From: Cetobacterium sp050033475
Lineage (GTDB): Bacteria; Fusobacteriota; Fusobacteriia; Fusobacteriales; Fusobacteriaceae
Length of the DNA stretch: 64,000 bases
Direction: 5' to 3'
Assembly: GCF_050033475.1 (NCBI RefSeq)
Contig: NZ_CP188320.1
Coordinates: 1 to 64,000 of the forward strand
The notes under the pieces were generated by a model that did no database searches, was not told where the DNA came from, and saw only the letters and a list, made by a program, of their open reading frames with translations. Numbering within the stretch: the first letter of the stretch is position 1; the number at the start of each line of letters is the position of its first letter. Both the position numbers and the translations under genes were made by a program. Shown here piece by piece: positions 24,554 through 32,615 of this stretch.

Positions 24554-24581
24554 AAAAACTAAAAATCAAACTTTAGTTTTT
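24554..24581 (+). promoter_or_regulatory. Leader stem-loop before the permease gene
   Basis: A perfect 10-bp stem (24554-24563 with 24572-24581) with an 8-nt loop ends a few bases before the AAGGAGG ribosome site. No U-tract follows, so it is not a terminator; it may affect mRNA stability or translation. Confidence 0.45.
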
Positions 24582-24595
24582 AAAAAGGAGGAATA

Positions 24596-25567
24596 GTGGA
24601 ACAAAATCTAAATTTAGAAACAGAAACAAAAAGTAAATCATTATTTGGATTAAATTTTTTAACCAAAAAAAGAACTGCATTCAATAGTGATCAAAGGACA
24701 TTATATTTAATAATTCTTCCTTTTATACTATGGTATTTAGTTTTCTCTTACAAACCAATGTATGGATTATTAATTGCTTTTAAAGACTATAGTTTATTTA
24801 AAGGAATATCTGGAAGTGATTGGGTTGGATTCTTAAACTTTAAAGAGTTTTTAACGAGTCCATACTTCTACACAACTTTAAAAAATACAATAATGTTAAA
24901 TGTTTATAGCTTATTTTTGGAATTTCCATTTGCTATTCTTTTGGCTCTAATGCTAAATGAAGTTAAAAATAAATATTTTAAAACTTTTGTACAAACAGCT
25001 TCTTTCTTACCTTATTTTATAGCTGTTGTTGTTGCAGCAGGAATTACTGTTAATATTTTATCTCCAAGTACAGGGGTAGTTAACCATGTTCTTGAAAAAT
25101 TTGGATTCGATAGAGTTTATTTCCTATCAAAGCCAGAATATTTCAGAGGAATATTTACTGGATTAAATATGTGGAAATCAACAGGATTTAATGCTGTTAT
25201 TTACTTAGCTGCTCTAACATCTGTTGATGAGTCACTATATGAAGCTGCCAAAATTGATGGTGCTAATAAATTCCAACAATTATGGTATATAACTTTACCA
25301 TCAATTGTTCCTACAATAGTTGTTATGCTAGTTTTAAAAGTTGGAAGTATGTTAAACGTTGCTTTCGAAACTGTATTATTACTATATCAACCAGCAACAT
25401 ATTCTACATCTGATGTTATCAGTACTTATGTTTATAGAACTGGAATGTTAATGCAAGATTTCGGTTTAGCTACAGCTGTTGGATTATTCAATGCCGTAGT
25501 AGGATTCGTTCTTGTTTATAGTGCAAATAAATGGAGTAAAAAAATCACTGCATCAAGTTTATGGTAA
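24596..25567 (+). CDS. ABC sugar transporter permease, LplB/YtcP family
   Basis: The 323-residue protein starts with GTG after AAGGAGG. It has six predicted membrane helices after a roughly 40-residue cytosolic N terminus (ILPFILWYLVFSYKPMYGLLIAFKDY onward). The coupling EAA-loop reads YEAAKIDGANKFQQLWYITLPSIVPT (about residues 218-243). It forms a heterodimer with the next gene to import an oligosaccharide delivered by the binding proteins at 14-17 kb. No ATPase gene accompanies the pair, so a shared MsmX/UgpC-type ATPase encoded elsewhere is expected. A fusobacterial ABC importer for host glycosaminoglycan disaccharides (Streptobacillus) belongs to this class. Confidence 0.93.
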   Translation: MEQNLNLETETKSKSLFGLNFLTKKRTAFNSDQRTLYLIILPFILWYLVFSYKPMYGLLIAFKDYSLFKGISGSDWVGFLNFKEFLTSPYFYTTLKNTIMLNVYSLFLEFPFAILLALMLNEVKNKYFKTFVQTASFLPYFIAVVVAAGITVNILSPSTGVVNHVLEKFGFDRVYFLSKPEYFRGIFTGLNMWKSTGFNAVIYLAALTSVDESLYEAAKIDGANKFQQLWYITLPSIVPTIVVMLVLKVGSMLNVAFETVLLLYQPATYSTSDVISTYVYRTGMLMQDFGLATAVGLFNAVVGFVLVYSANKWSKKITASSLW

Positions 25568-25585
25568 AAATAACTGGAGGTTAAA

Positions 25586-26467
25586 ATGGCAAAAATCCAA
25601 AAATCAATGGACGAGAAAATTTTCGATTTTCTTAATTATACACTTCTTACTGTATTAGGAATTATGTTTATATATCCAATTATATATGTTTTTTCTGCAT
25701 CTGTTACAAAACCTTATTTCCTTGAAATTGGAGACATGGTTCTATTACCTAAAGGTATTAACTTTGAATCTTTTAAAGCTGCTGCTAATTTGAACGGAAT
25801 TTGGTTGGCCTATGCTAATAGTATTTTTATAACTGTTGCTGGAACTTTAGTTAGCATGTTCTTTACAGTTACTGGTGCTTATGTTCTTTCTAAGCCAGAT
25901 TTAAAATTTAGAAAATTTTTAACAATTATGGTTGTTGTTACAATGTGGTTTGATCCTGGTATGATTCCTAAATATCTTAACTTTAGAGAATTAGGGTTAA
26001 TAAACTCTTATACATCAGTTATTGTAGGATTTGCAATTAATACATTTAACGTTATTATATTAAAAAGTTTCTTTGAAGCAGTTCCTAAATCTTTGGAAGA
26101 ATCTGCTAGAATCGATGGAGCTAGTCAATGGCAAATAATGACTAAAATTTATTTACCACTTTCTAAATCTGCACTAACTACAGTATCTCTATTCTATGCT
26201 GTTTCTAGATGGAATGGATACTTCTGGACAATGGTATTATTAACAGATGATAGTAAAGTACCTCTACAAGTTTTCTTAAAGAAACTAATAGTAGAAAAAG
26301 ATATGGCTGGAGAAGCTGCTCAAATGGTAACTATTAACAGTGCTACATCTCCTCAAACAATAATTTATGCAGTTATTGTTATGTCTATACTTCCTATATT
26401 AGTAATTTATCCTTTCATTCAAAAATTCTTTAAGAAAGGTGTAACTTTAGGAGCTGTAAAAGGATAA
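25586..26467 (+). CDS. ABC sugar transporter permease, YtcP/LplC family
   Basis: The 293-residue second permease has six membrane helices. The EAA-loop is LEESARIDGASQWQIMTKIYLPLSKSALTTV (about residues 172-202). The typical end of the family is present, closing GVTLGAVKG. It is translated from TGGAGG 18 nt after its partner. The pair is of the carbohydrate-uptake type 1 class that handles oligosaccharides. A 24-nt perfect palindrome separates it from the downstream lyase gene. Confidence 0.93.
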   Translation: MAKIQKSMDEKIFDFLNYTLLTVLGIMFIYPIIYVFSASVTKPYFLEIGDMVLLPKGINFESFKAAANLNGIWLAYANSIFITVAGTLVSMFFTVTGAYVLSKPDLKFRKFLTIMVVVTMWFDPGMIPKYLNFRELGLINSYTSVIVGFAINTFNVIILKSFFEAVPKSLEESARIDGASQWQIMTKIYLPLSKSALTTVSLFYAVSRWNGYFWTMVLLTDDSKVPLQVFLKKLIVEKDMAGEAAQMVTINSATSPQTIIYAVIVMSILPILVIYPFIQKFFKKGVTLGAVKG

Positions 26468-26481
26468 TTTATAAAAATTAA

Positions 26482-26505
26482 TAGGGTATCTTTAAAGATA
26501 CCCTA
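26482..26505. repeat. 24-nt perfect palindrome between permease and lyase genes
   Basis: TAGGGTATCTTT is followed directly by its reverse complement. In RNA it makes a hairpin of about 10 bp, with no following U-tract. Possible roles are mRNA processing or stability, or a protein-binding site that adjusts lyase expression relative to transporter. Confidence 0.5.
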
Positions 26506-26527
26506 ACTTAATATACGGGAGTCAATT

Positions 26528-28516
26528 ATGAAAGGTTTTTTAGAAATAAATGAAAATTTTAAAATTGGAGATTATGTCTCAAATAATTTTCCAGAAGAAA
26601 TTCAAGAAGTTATAAATACAGCAGATATGATTTGTGAAAATAATTTTATATTTAATCATAAATGGGATATGGAAGTATGTAAAACTCCTTATAAATTCCA
26701 AGATAAAATTATTTGGAATCATATTCCTTTCCAAGATCCAGAATGGACTTTTATGTTAAATAGACATAAATTTTGGTTAGACTTAGGAAAAGCCTATTCT
26801 GTAACAAAAAATGAAAAATATGCTCTTGCTTTTTTTAATCAAATAAATAGTTGGATTGATACTGTTGAATTAGAAAATCCTCTTTTTAAAGATTGCACTA
26901 GAACTATTGAAATGGGATTAAGAGCGATTAATTGGTCTAAAGCATTAGAGTTTTTTAAAACTTCTCCTAATTATAATGAAAAAATTAGAAAAAAAATTGG
27001 TGATTCTCTTTACCAACAATGCCAAATTCTTATGGATATTTACGATGATTTTAGAACTCTTAGTAATTGGGGAGTTCTTCAAAATGCTGGTCTAGTTGTA
27101 TTTTCTATTATTTTTGAAGAATATAAAAATACTAAAGAAATTCTTGAAACAGCATTAAATAGATTAGAATATCAATGTCAAATTCAAATTTTACCAGATG
27201 GTATTCATTGGGAACAATCTCCAATGTATCAAAATGAAGTTTTAAATTGTTTACTTGATGTTGCAATCCTTTTAAAAAATAATGGAATTCTAATACCTGA
27301 TAAAATTTTAGAAGGTATTAAAAAATTAGCCTATTCTAATTTAATCATGGCTAAACCAAATCATCACCAACCTATACAAGGAGATAGTGATGATACAGAT
27401 TTAAGAGATATAATTACTAGAGCTGCATATATTCTAAAAGATGAAACTCTTAAATTTGGATCTTATAAAACCATTGATTTTGAATCTATCTGGGAACTTG
27501 GAATAAACTCTTTAGAAGAATATGAAACTTTATCTTCAAAATCTCCAGCTTTTACTTCAATCCAATTAAAAGAAAGTGGAAATTTTTATTTAAGAGATAA
27601 TTTTTCTGAAAATGGAAATTACCTTTGGTTTAGATGTGGACCAATCGGTAGTGGACATGGACATGGTGAACATTTACATTTTGATTTAACTGTCTATGGA
27701 GAAAATCTTTTAAGTGATCCAGGAAGATGTACCTATGTGGAAAATGATTCTCGTAGAGATTACTTAAGAAGTGTTTTTGCTCATAATACAACTATCGTTG
27801 ACAACTTACCATTTAGTGAATTCAATGGAGCTTGGGGAATTACTGATTCTGCTTTTACTTTAAACAGTAATTTTATAACTACTGAAAAATTTGATTTTGT
27901 TGAAGCTGGACATTTAGGATATTTAAAACTTCATAATCCTGTTATTACTTTTAGAAAAATTTTATATTTGAAACCTAATATTTGGATTATTACTGATGAA
28001 TTTCATAGTACAGGAACACATACATATAAACAAATTTTTAATTTAAATCCTAATATAAATATAATTTCAAATAATAATACTATAAATATTTCTGGAAAAA
28101 AATCAAAATTAGAAATGAAATGGTTAGAAAATATTAATCTATCAACAGAAAATGGATTATTCTCAACAGAATATAATAAAATCGAAGAAAATAAAAAAAT
28201 TATTTCTGAAATAACATCTACAGGAAATAAAATGATTTTAACTGTATTAACTGGGAATGAAATTAATAATTCTTCTTTAGTAAATATAAAAGAAATAAAA
28301 ATAACTCGTGGAGATGGATCTGAAGTTCCTTCTTCTGAAGCTAGAGCTATCGAAATAACTATTTCAGATTCTATAAAATATATTTTTGTCAATGGAATGA
28401 AAGATATAGCAAATCAAAAAAAATCTTATCTTGTTAATGGAATTTTATTTTATGGAAAAATTGCTTTAATTGAAATAGAAAATAATAAAACAAAAATAAA
28501 TATTTTAAAATATTAA
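26528..28516 (+). CDS. Heparinase II/III family polysaccharide lyase, cytoplasmic
   Basis: The 662-residue protein has an N-terminal alpha-helical toroid domain (about residues 60-330, with FRTLSNWGVLQNAGL near residue 180). The C-terminal beta-sandwich domain holds the Heparinase II/III signature GSGHGHGEHLHFDL (residues 374-387), DPGRCTYVENDSRRDYLRS and AHNTTIVDN. Enzymes of this group cleave uronic-acid-containing polysaccharides by beta-elimination, leaving a 4,5-unsaturated uronate. No signal peptide is present, so it acts on imported oligomers in the cytosol. GH88 follows 12 nt later. Whether the substrate is heparan sulfate, chondroitin sulfate or hyaluronan cannot be decided; sulfatases in the island favour a sulfated one. 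Confidence 0.9.
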   Translation: MKGFLEINENFKIGDYVSNNFPEEIQEVINTADMICENNFIFNHKWDMEVCKTPYKFQDKIIWNHIPFQDPEWTFMLNRHKFWLDLGKAYSVTKNEKYALAFFNQINSWIDTVELENPLFKDCTRTIEMGLRAINWSKALEFFKTSPNYNEKIRKKIGDSLYQQCQILMDIYDDFRTLSNWGVLQNAGLVVFSIIFEEYKNTKEILETALNRLEYQCQIQILPDGIHWEQSPMYQNEVLNCLLDVAILLKNNGILIPDKILEGIKKLAYSNLIMAKPNHHQPIQGDSDDTDLRDIITRAAYILKDETLKFGSYKTIDFESIWELGINSLEEYETLSSKSPAFTSIQLKESGNFYLRDNFSENGNYLWFRCGPIGSGHGHGEHLHFDLTVYGENLLSDPGRCTYVENDSRRDYLRSVFAHNTTIVDNLPFSEFNGAWGITDSAFTLNSNFITTEKFDFVEAGHLGYLKLHNPVITFRKILYLKPNIWIITDEFHSTGTHTYKQIFNLNPNINIISNNNTINISGKKSKLEMKWLENINLSTENGLFSTEYNKIEENKKIISEITSTGNKMILTVLTGNEINNSSLVNIKEIKITRGDGSEVPSSEARAIEITISDSIKYIFVNGMKDIANQKKSYLVNGILFYGKIALIEIENNKTKINILKY

Positions 28517-28527
28517 AAGGAGATACC

Positions 28528-29718
28528 ATGGAATTACTACAAACTACTATTGAAAAATTTAAAAATACGATTAGATTAACTGATGAAGAAAAATTAAGTG
28601 CAACTCATGAAGCTTTAAGTAAAATAGATATAAACTCAAAAATATTTATAGATACATATCCAAGAGCTGCTAGTATTAATAATATTTATCCTGGAACTAA
28701 AAATGGAGAAGATTGGGATGATTGGACAGTAGGTTTCTGGACTGGTATGTTATGGCTTTCCTATGAATTAACAAGAAAACCTCAATATCGTAAAGTTGCA
28801 GAATTTCAAATGAGAGCATATAAATATAGAATCGAAAATAAAATTCATGTTAATCATCATGACTTAGGATTTTTATTCTCTTTATCTGCAGTTGCACAAC
28901 ATACTGTTACTGGTAGTGAAGTTGCTAAAGAAGTAGGAATTAAAGCTGCGGATCATTTAATTGGTAGATTTAAAGAAAAAGGTGAATTTATTCAAGCTTG
29001 GGGAGATTTAAATGATCCAAATGCTTATAGATTAATTATAGATTGTAATATGAATGTTCCATTACTTTTCTGGGCTACAGAAGTCACTGGAAATCCAATC
29101 TATAGAGAAATTGCTACGAAGCATATTAATACTGCCGCAAAAGTTGTTCTTAGAGAAGATTCTTCAACACATCATACTTATTATTTTGATCCTGCTACTG
29201 GAAATCCTTTAAAAGGAGTAACTGCTCAAGGATTTTCTGATGACTCAGCATGGGCTAGAGGACAAGCTTGGGGTGTTTATGGATTCCCATTAGCTTATAG
29301 TTATACTAAGGATCCTAAATTTATTACTCTATATAAAAAAGTTACAAACTATTTCTTAAATAAATTGCCTCAAGATAATGTTTGCTATTGGGATTTAGTA
29401 TTTAGCGACGGATCAAATCAAGAAAGAGATACTTCTGCTGCTGCAATTGCTGTTTGTGGAATTTTAGAAATGGATCAATATTTAGAAGACTCTGATCCTG
29501 ATAAAGCTATTTATATGAATGCTGCTCATGCTATTATGAAATCTTTAATTGAAAAATATACTACAAAAGATTTAGATCATTCAAATGGATTATTAACACA
29601 AGCGGTTTATTCTAAACCTCATAATAGTGGAATAAATGAATGTAATATTTGGGGAGATTATTATTTCTTAGAAGCTCTTGTAAGAATCAATAAAAAGAAC
29701 TGGAAAAAATATTGGTAA
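28528..29718 (+). CDS. Unsaturated glucuronyl hydrolase, GH88
   Basis: The 396-residue (alpha/alpha)6-barrel enzyme has the two catalytic Asp residues expected from the characterised Bacillus enzyme: Asp112 in VNHHDLGFLFS and Asp172 in RLIIDCNMNVPLLFW. Other landmarks are DWDDWTVGFWTGMLWLSYEL and QGFSDDSAWARGQAWGVYGF. It hydrates the double bond of the unsaturated uronic acid left by the lyase, releasing 5-keto-4-deoxyuronate for KduI and a free amino sugar. It has no signal peptide. It is the last gene of the transporter-lyase operon; the ribosome site is AAAGGAG. Confidence 0.95.
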   Translation: MELLQTTIEKFKNTIRLTDEEKLSATHEALSKIDINSKIFIDTYPRAASINNIYPGTKNGEDWDDWTVGFWTGMLWLSYELTRKPQYRKVAEFQMRAYKYRIENKIHVNHHDLGFLFSLSAVAQHTVTGSEVAKEVGIKAADHLIGRFKEKGEFIQAWGDLNDPNAYRLIIDCNMNVPLLFWATEVTGNPIYREIATKHINTAAKVVLREDSSTHHTYYFDPATGNPLKGVTAQGFSDDSAWARGQAWGVYGFPLAYSYTKDPKFITLYKKVTNYFLNKLPQDNVCYWDLVFSDGSNQERDTSAAAIAVCGILEMDQYLEDSDPDKAIYMNAAHAIMKSLIEKYTTKDLDHSNGLLTQAVYSKPHNSGINECNIWGDYYFLEALVRINKKNWKKYW

Positions 29719-29727
29719 TATTTTAAC

Positions 29728-29763
29728 GAAAGTGAAATAGTTTTATACTGTTTCACTTTTTTT
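29728..29763 (+). terminator. Terminator of the transporter-lyase-GH88 operon
   Basis: A 9-bp stem (29729-29737 with 29751-29759), extended inward by three more pairs, is followed by T residues. Confidence 0.85.
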
Positions 29764-29831
29764 CTTGCAAAAACAATATTAAAATTGTTATTATAATATA
29801 ATTATTTTTTAATTGGGGGAGGTTATAAATT

Positions 29832-30722
29832 TTGAATAAGGAATTTTTAAGTAGAATAGGATTATTTTCTGTAGCTGCTATTTGGGGAAGCGGTTTCGTT
29901 GCTACTAAAATTGCCTTGAACAGTGGGATAACACCTTACGCTATGCTAACTATTAGGTTTTTAGGTGCTTTTTTAATTATTTTCTCTTTATTAAAAATAA
30001 AAAAAACAAAAATAACTAAAGATGAAATAAAAATTGGAAGCTTTGCTGGAATTTTTCTCTTTTTTGCATTTGCCTTTCAAACAGTAGGCTTGTTATATAC
30101 TACATCTTCTAAAAATGCTTTCATAACTGGAGCAAATGTTATCTTTGTTCCTTTCATATATTGGATGTTCACTAGAAAAAAACCATCCTTAATAATCTAT
30201 TTATCTTCATTTCTATGCTTTTTAGGAATCGGTATATTATCTATTGAAAATAATTTTTCTATAAATTATGGTGATTTTTTAACTTTTATATGTGCAATAT
30301 TTTTTGGAATTCATATTGTAGTCCTAGGGTCAAAAATCAATAATCATAATCCACTAAATATAAATTGTTTTCAAATGCTTAGTGCTGGAATTTTAGGATT
30401 AATTGGAAATATCTTATTTGAAAATTTTTATATTTTTAATATTAATTTTACTTTCGAACAAGGTTCTGCTTTAAGCTATTTAATTATCTTCAATACTTTA
30501 CTTTGTTACATTATACAAACTATTTCTCAAAAATATTTAGAACCTTCAAAAGTATCTCTTATTTTAACAACTGAAATGGTCTTCGGCTCTATATTTTCTA
30601 TAATTATTTTAAATGATCCTTTAACATTAAAAACATTTATGGGCGGATTTTTTATTTTTATTTCTATATTCTTAGCTGAAACAAACATCTCATTGAAAAA
30701 GAAAAAAGAACCTAACTTCTAG
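29832..30722 (+). CDS. EamA-family (DMT) transporter
   Basis: The 296-residue protein has ten hydrophobic helices in two EamA repeats, with FSVAAIWGSGFVATKIALNSGITPYAMLTIRFLGAF at the start and LEPSKVSLILTTEMVFGSIFSIIILNDPLT in the second repeat. It starts at a TTG codon 8 nt after GGGGGAGG; no ATG is available near that site. Members export amino acids or metabolites, or import nucleotide sugars; the substrate is unknown. Its TAG stop codon lies inside the 3' arm of the terminator hairpin it shares with minE. Confidence 0.88.
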   Translation: MNKEFLSRIGLFSVAAIWGSGFVATKIALNSGITPYAMLTIRFLGAFLIIFSLLKIKKTKITKDEIKIGSFAGIFLFFAFAFQTVGLLYTTSSKNAFITGANVIFVPFIYWMFTRKKPSLIIYLSSFLCFLGIGILSIENNFSINYGDFLTFICAIFFGIHIVVLGSKINNHNPLNINCFQMLSAGILGLIGNILFENFYIFNINFTFEQGSALSYLIIFNTLLCYIIQTISQKYLEPSKVSLILTTEMVFGSIFSIIILNDPLTLKTFMGGFFIFISIFLAETNISLKKKKEPNF

Positions 30723-30732
30723 GTTCTTCTTT
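30702..30732. terminator. Bidirectional terminator overlapping the EamA stop codon
   Basis: A 9-bp stem (30706-30714 with 30720-30728) has a 5-nt loop. A-run and T-rich flanks serve both the EamA gene and minE. Confidence 0.75.
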
Positions 30733-30986
30733 TATTTTGATCCTTTAATGGGAATATTTGCAACTAACGTTGTTTTTCTTTCATTATTTTCACATTGAGA
30801 TACTTCAATATTTAAGCTATCTCTATCAATATCTACATATTTTGAAATAACTGCTATAATTTCATCTCTCATATCATCTAAAACCCTTGGAGAAATCATA
30901 GACCTATCATGGATTAATACAAATTTTAATCTATCTTTTGCTATATTTCCAGATTTTTCTTTTCCTAAAAAACCAAATAATGCCAC
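30732..30986 (-). CDS. minE: Cell division topological specificity factor MinE
   Basis: The 84-residue protein has an amphipathic N terminus (ALFGFLG), the MinD-contact region DRLKFVLIHDRSM (about residues 18-30), and the dimerisation domain with SPRVLDDMRDEIIAVISKYVDID. It starts with GTG. It stimulates MinD ATPase and drives pole-to-pole oscillation so that the division ring forms at midcell. It is the last gene of minC-minD-minE, 13 nt after minD. Confidence 0.95.
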   Translation of the reverse strand: MALFGFLGKEKSGNIAKDRLKFVLIHDRSMISPRVLDDMRDEIIAVISKYVDIDRDSLNIEVSQCENNERKTTLVANIPIKGSK

Positions 30987-30999
30987 TTTTCACACCTGC

Positions 31000-31791
31000 C
31001 TATCTTTTAAAGATGTCTTTTAATTTATCTAAAAAACTACTTTTTTCTTCTAAATTTAAAAATGGTATATTATTTCCTAATGCTCTTTCTGCAATATTTC
31101 TATAAGCTTTTGCTGCTAAAGAAGTTCCTTTATATGTTAAAGGTTCTCCTCTATTTGTGGAAATTACAATATTTTCATCATCAGGAATAATACCAATAAC
31201 ATCAATAGCTAAAATATCAACAATATCATCTACACTTAACATATTTCCATCTTTTACCATATTCATTCTAATACGATTTACTATTAATTTAGGATTTCTA
31301 ATTTCATGTGCTTCTAATAGTCCAACAATTCTATCTGCATCTCTTACTGCTGATACTTCTGGTGTTGTTACTACAAAAGCCTCATCTGCTGCTACAATGG
31401 CATTTTTAAATCCTTGTTCTATTCCAGCAGGACAATCAACCACAATATAATCAAATTCTGTTTTCAATGAATCTATTAATTCTTTAATTTGTTCTGGAGT
31501 TACATCTGTTTTATCTTTTGTTTGAGCTGCAGGTAATAAATATAAATTATCATTTCTTTTATCTTTTATTAAAGCTTGTCTTGCTTTGCAATGACCATCA
31601 ATAACATCTACTAAATCATAAACTATTCTATTCTCTAACCCCATTACAACATCTAAATTTCTTAATCCAATATCTGTATCTATTAATAATACTTTTTGTC
31701 CTTGTAAAGCTAAAGCAGCACCTAAATTAGCTGTTGTAGTTGTCTTTCCAACTCCACCTTTTCCGGATGTTATTACTAAAACCTTTCCCAT
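31000..31791 (-). CDS. minD: Septum site-determining ATPase MinD
   Basis: The 263-residue protein has the deviant Walker A motif GKGGVGKTTTTANLG (about residues 10-24), switch segments LLIDTDIGLRNLD and DYIVVDCPAGIEQGF, and a C-terminal amphipathic membrane-targeting helix ending FLDKLKDIFKR. It recruits MinC to the membrane to block off-centre FtsZ rings. An AGGAG site sits 19 nt after minC. Confidence 0.97.
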   Translation of the reverse strand: MGKVLVITSGKGGVGKTTTTANLGAALALQGQKVLLIDTDIGLRNLDVVMGLENRIVYDLVDVIDGHCKARQALIKDKRNDNLYLLPAAQTKDKTDVTPEQIKELIDSLKTEFDYIVVDCPAGIEQGFKNAIVAADEAFVVTTPEVSAVRDADRIVGLLEAHEIRNPKLIVNRIRMNMVKDGNMLSVDDIVDILAIDVIGIIPDDENIVISTNRGEPLTYKGTSLAAKAYRNIAERALGNNIPFLNLEEKSSFLDKLKDIFKR

Positions 31792-31810
31792 AATACTTCA
31801 CTCCTAATCG

Positions 31811-32485
31811 TTAAATTTTCAGCATATTTTCTAACGTTTTTTTATTAAAACTCTCAATAAAAATTCTTCCTTCTTTTAAATAGGCAATTTCAAATTCAGT
31901 TGTTTTTTTAACCCTATTTGTATCTAAAATTTCTTGACTTGGGTTCTTCGCCATGTACTCACCTATTTTTATTTGAATAGGTTTCATTGATAAGGCTCCT
32001 ACAAATGCATCATTTTCATTTTCACTTCCTGCATAGGCTGTACCATTTAAATGTCCCAAAATTAATATATTCCCTCTTGCTTTTACATAGGCTCCTGGAT
32101 TTACATCCCCTAATATTACTATATTACCATTAAATTCTAAATTATGACCAGATCTTAATGTTCCCTTATAAAATTTTGTAATTCCTTCATCTAATATATT
32201 TCCTAAAAAATTCTGTTGCTCTATAATTTGATCTTCTTGTCCTGAAAAAACATAAGAAATTTTTATTTTAGTATTTTTTTGAATTGCATCTAATAAAATA
32301 TTTTCTTCTTCTTCTGATAATTCTCTATTTGCAAATTCTATTGCTGTGTGAGCTTCTCCTATAAAATTCTCAGCTTCTTTTACTTTTTTTATTAGGTCAT
32401 CTTTTAGCATAAAAAGTTCTACATCTGGATCTAAATAAATAGTTAACCTATCTCTTCTGCCTTTTAAGATTACATAATTACTCAT
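31811..32485 (-). CDS. minC: Septum site-determining protein MinC
   Basis: At 224 residues it is normal length. The N-terminal FtsZ-inhibiting domain (about 1-105) is divergent. The C-terminal beta-helix domain has the recognisable repeats LRSGHNLEFNGNIVILGDVNPGAYVKARGNILILGHLNGTAYAG (residues about 109-153), which bind MinD. It is first gene of the min operon, preceded by an AGAGGGG site. Presence of MinCDE fits a rod-shaped diderm bacterium. Confidence 0.95.
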   Translation of the reverse strand: MSNYVILKGRRDRLTIYLDPDVELFMLKDDLIKKVKEAENFIGEAHTAIEFANRELSEEEENILLDAIQKNTKIKISYVFSGQEDQIIEQQNFLGNILDEGITKFYKGTLRSGHNLEFNGNIVILGDVNPGAYVKARGNILILGHLNGTAYAGSENENDAFVGALSMKPIQIKIGEYMAKNPSQEILDTNRVKKTTEFEIAYLKEGRIFIESFNKKTLENMLKI

Positions 32486-32577
32486 TCTTATCCCCTCTAA
32501 TACTTTCTTAATCTTTAGTATACCATAGGATTTCTACAGCTTCAATATACAGACCCCATAATTTTATAATATATTTA

Positions 32578-32606
32578 AAAAAAAAAGAACTAGCTTGGCT
32601 AGTTCT
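32578..32606 (-). terminator. Terminator of the nucleoside transporter gene
   Basis: An 8-bp stem (32587-32594 with 32598-32605) with a 3-nt loop is followed on the minus strand by ten T residues. It lies 10 nt past the nupC-type stop codon. Confidence 0.9.
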
Positions 32607-32615
32607 CTTATTTTT

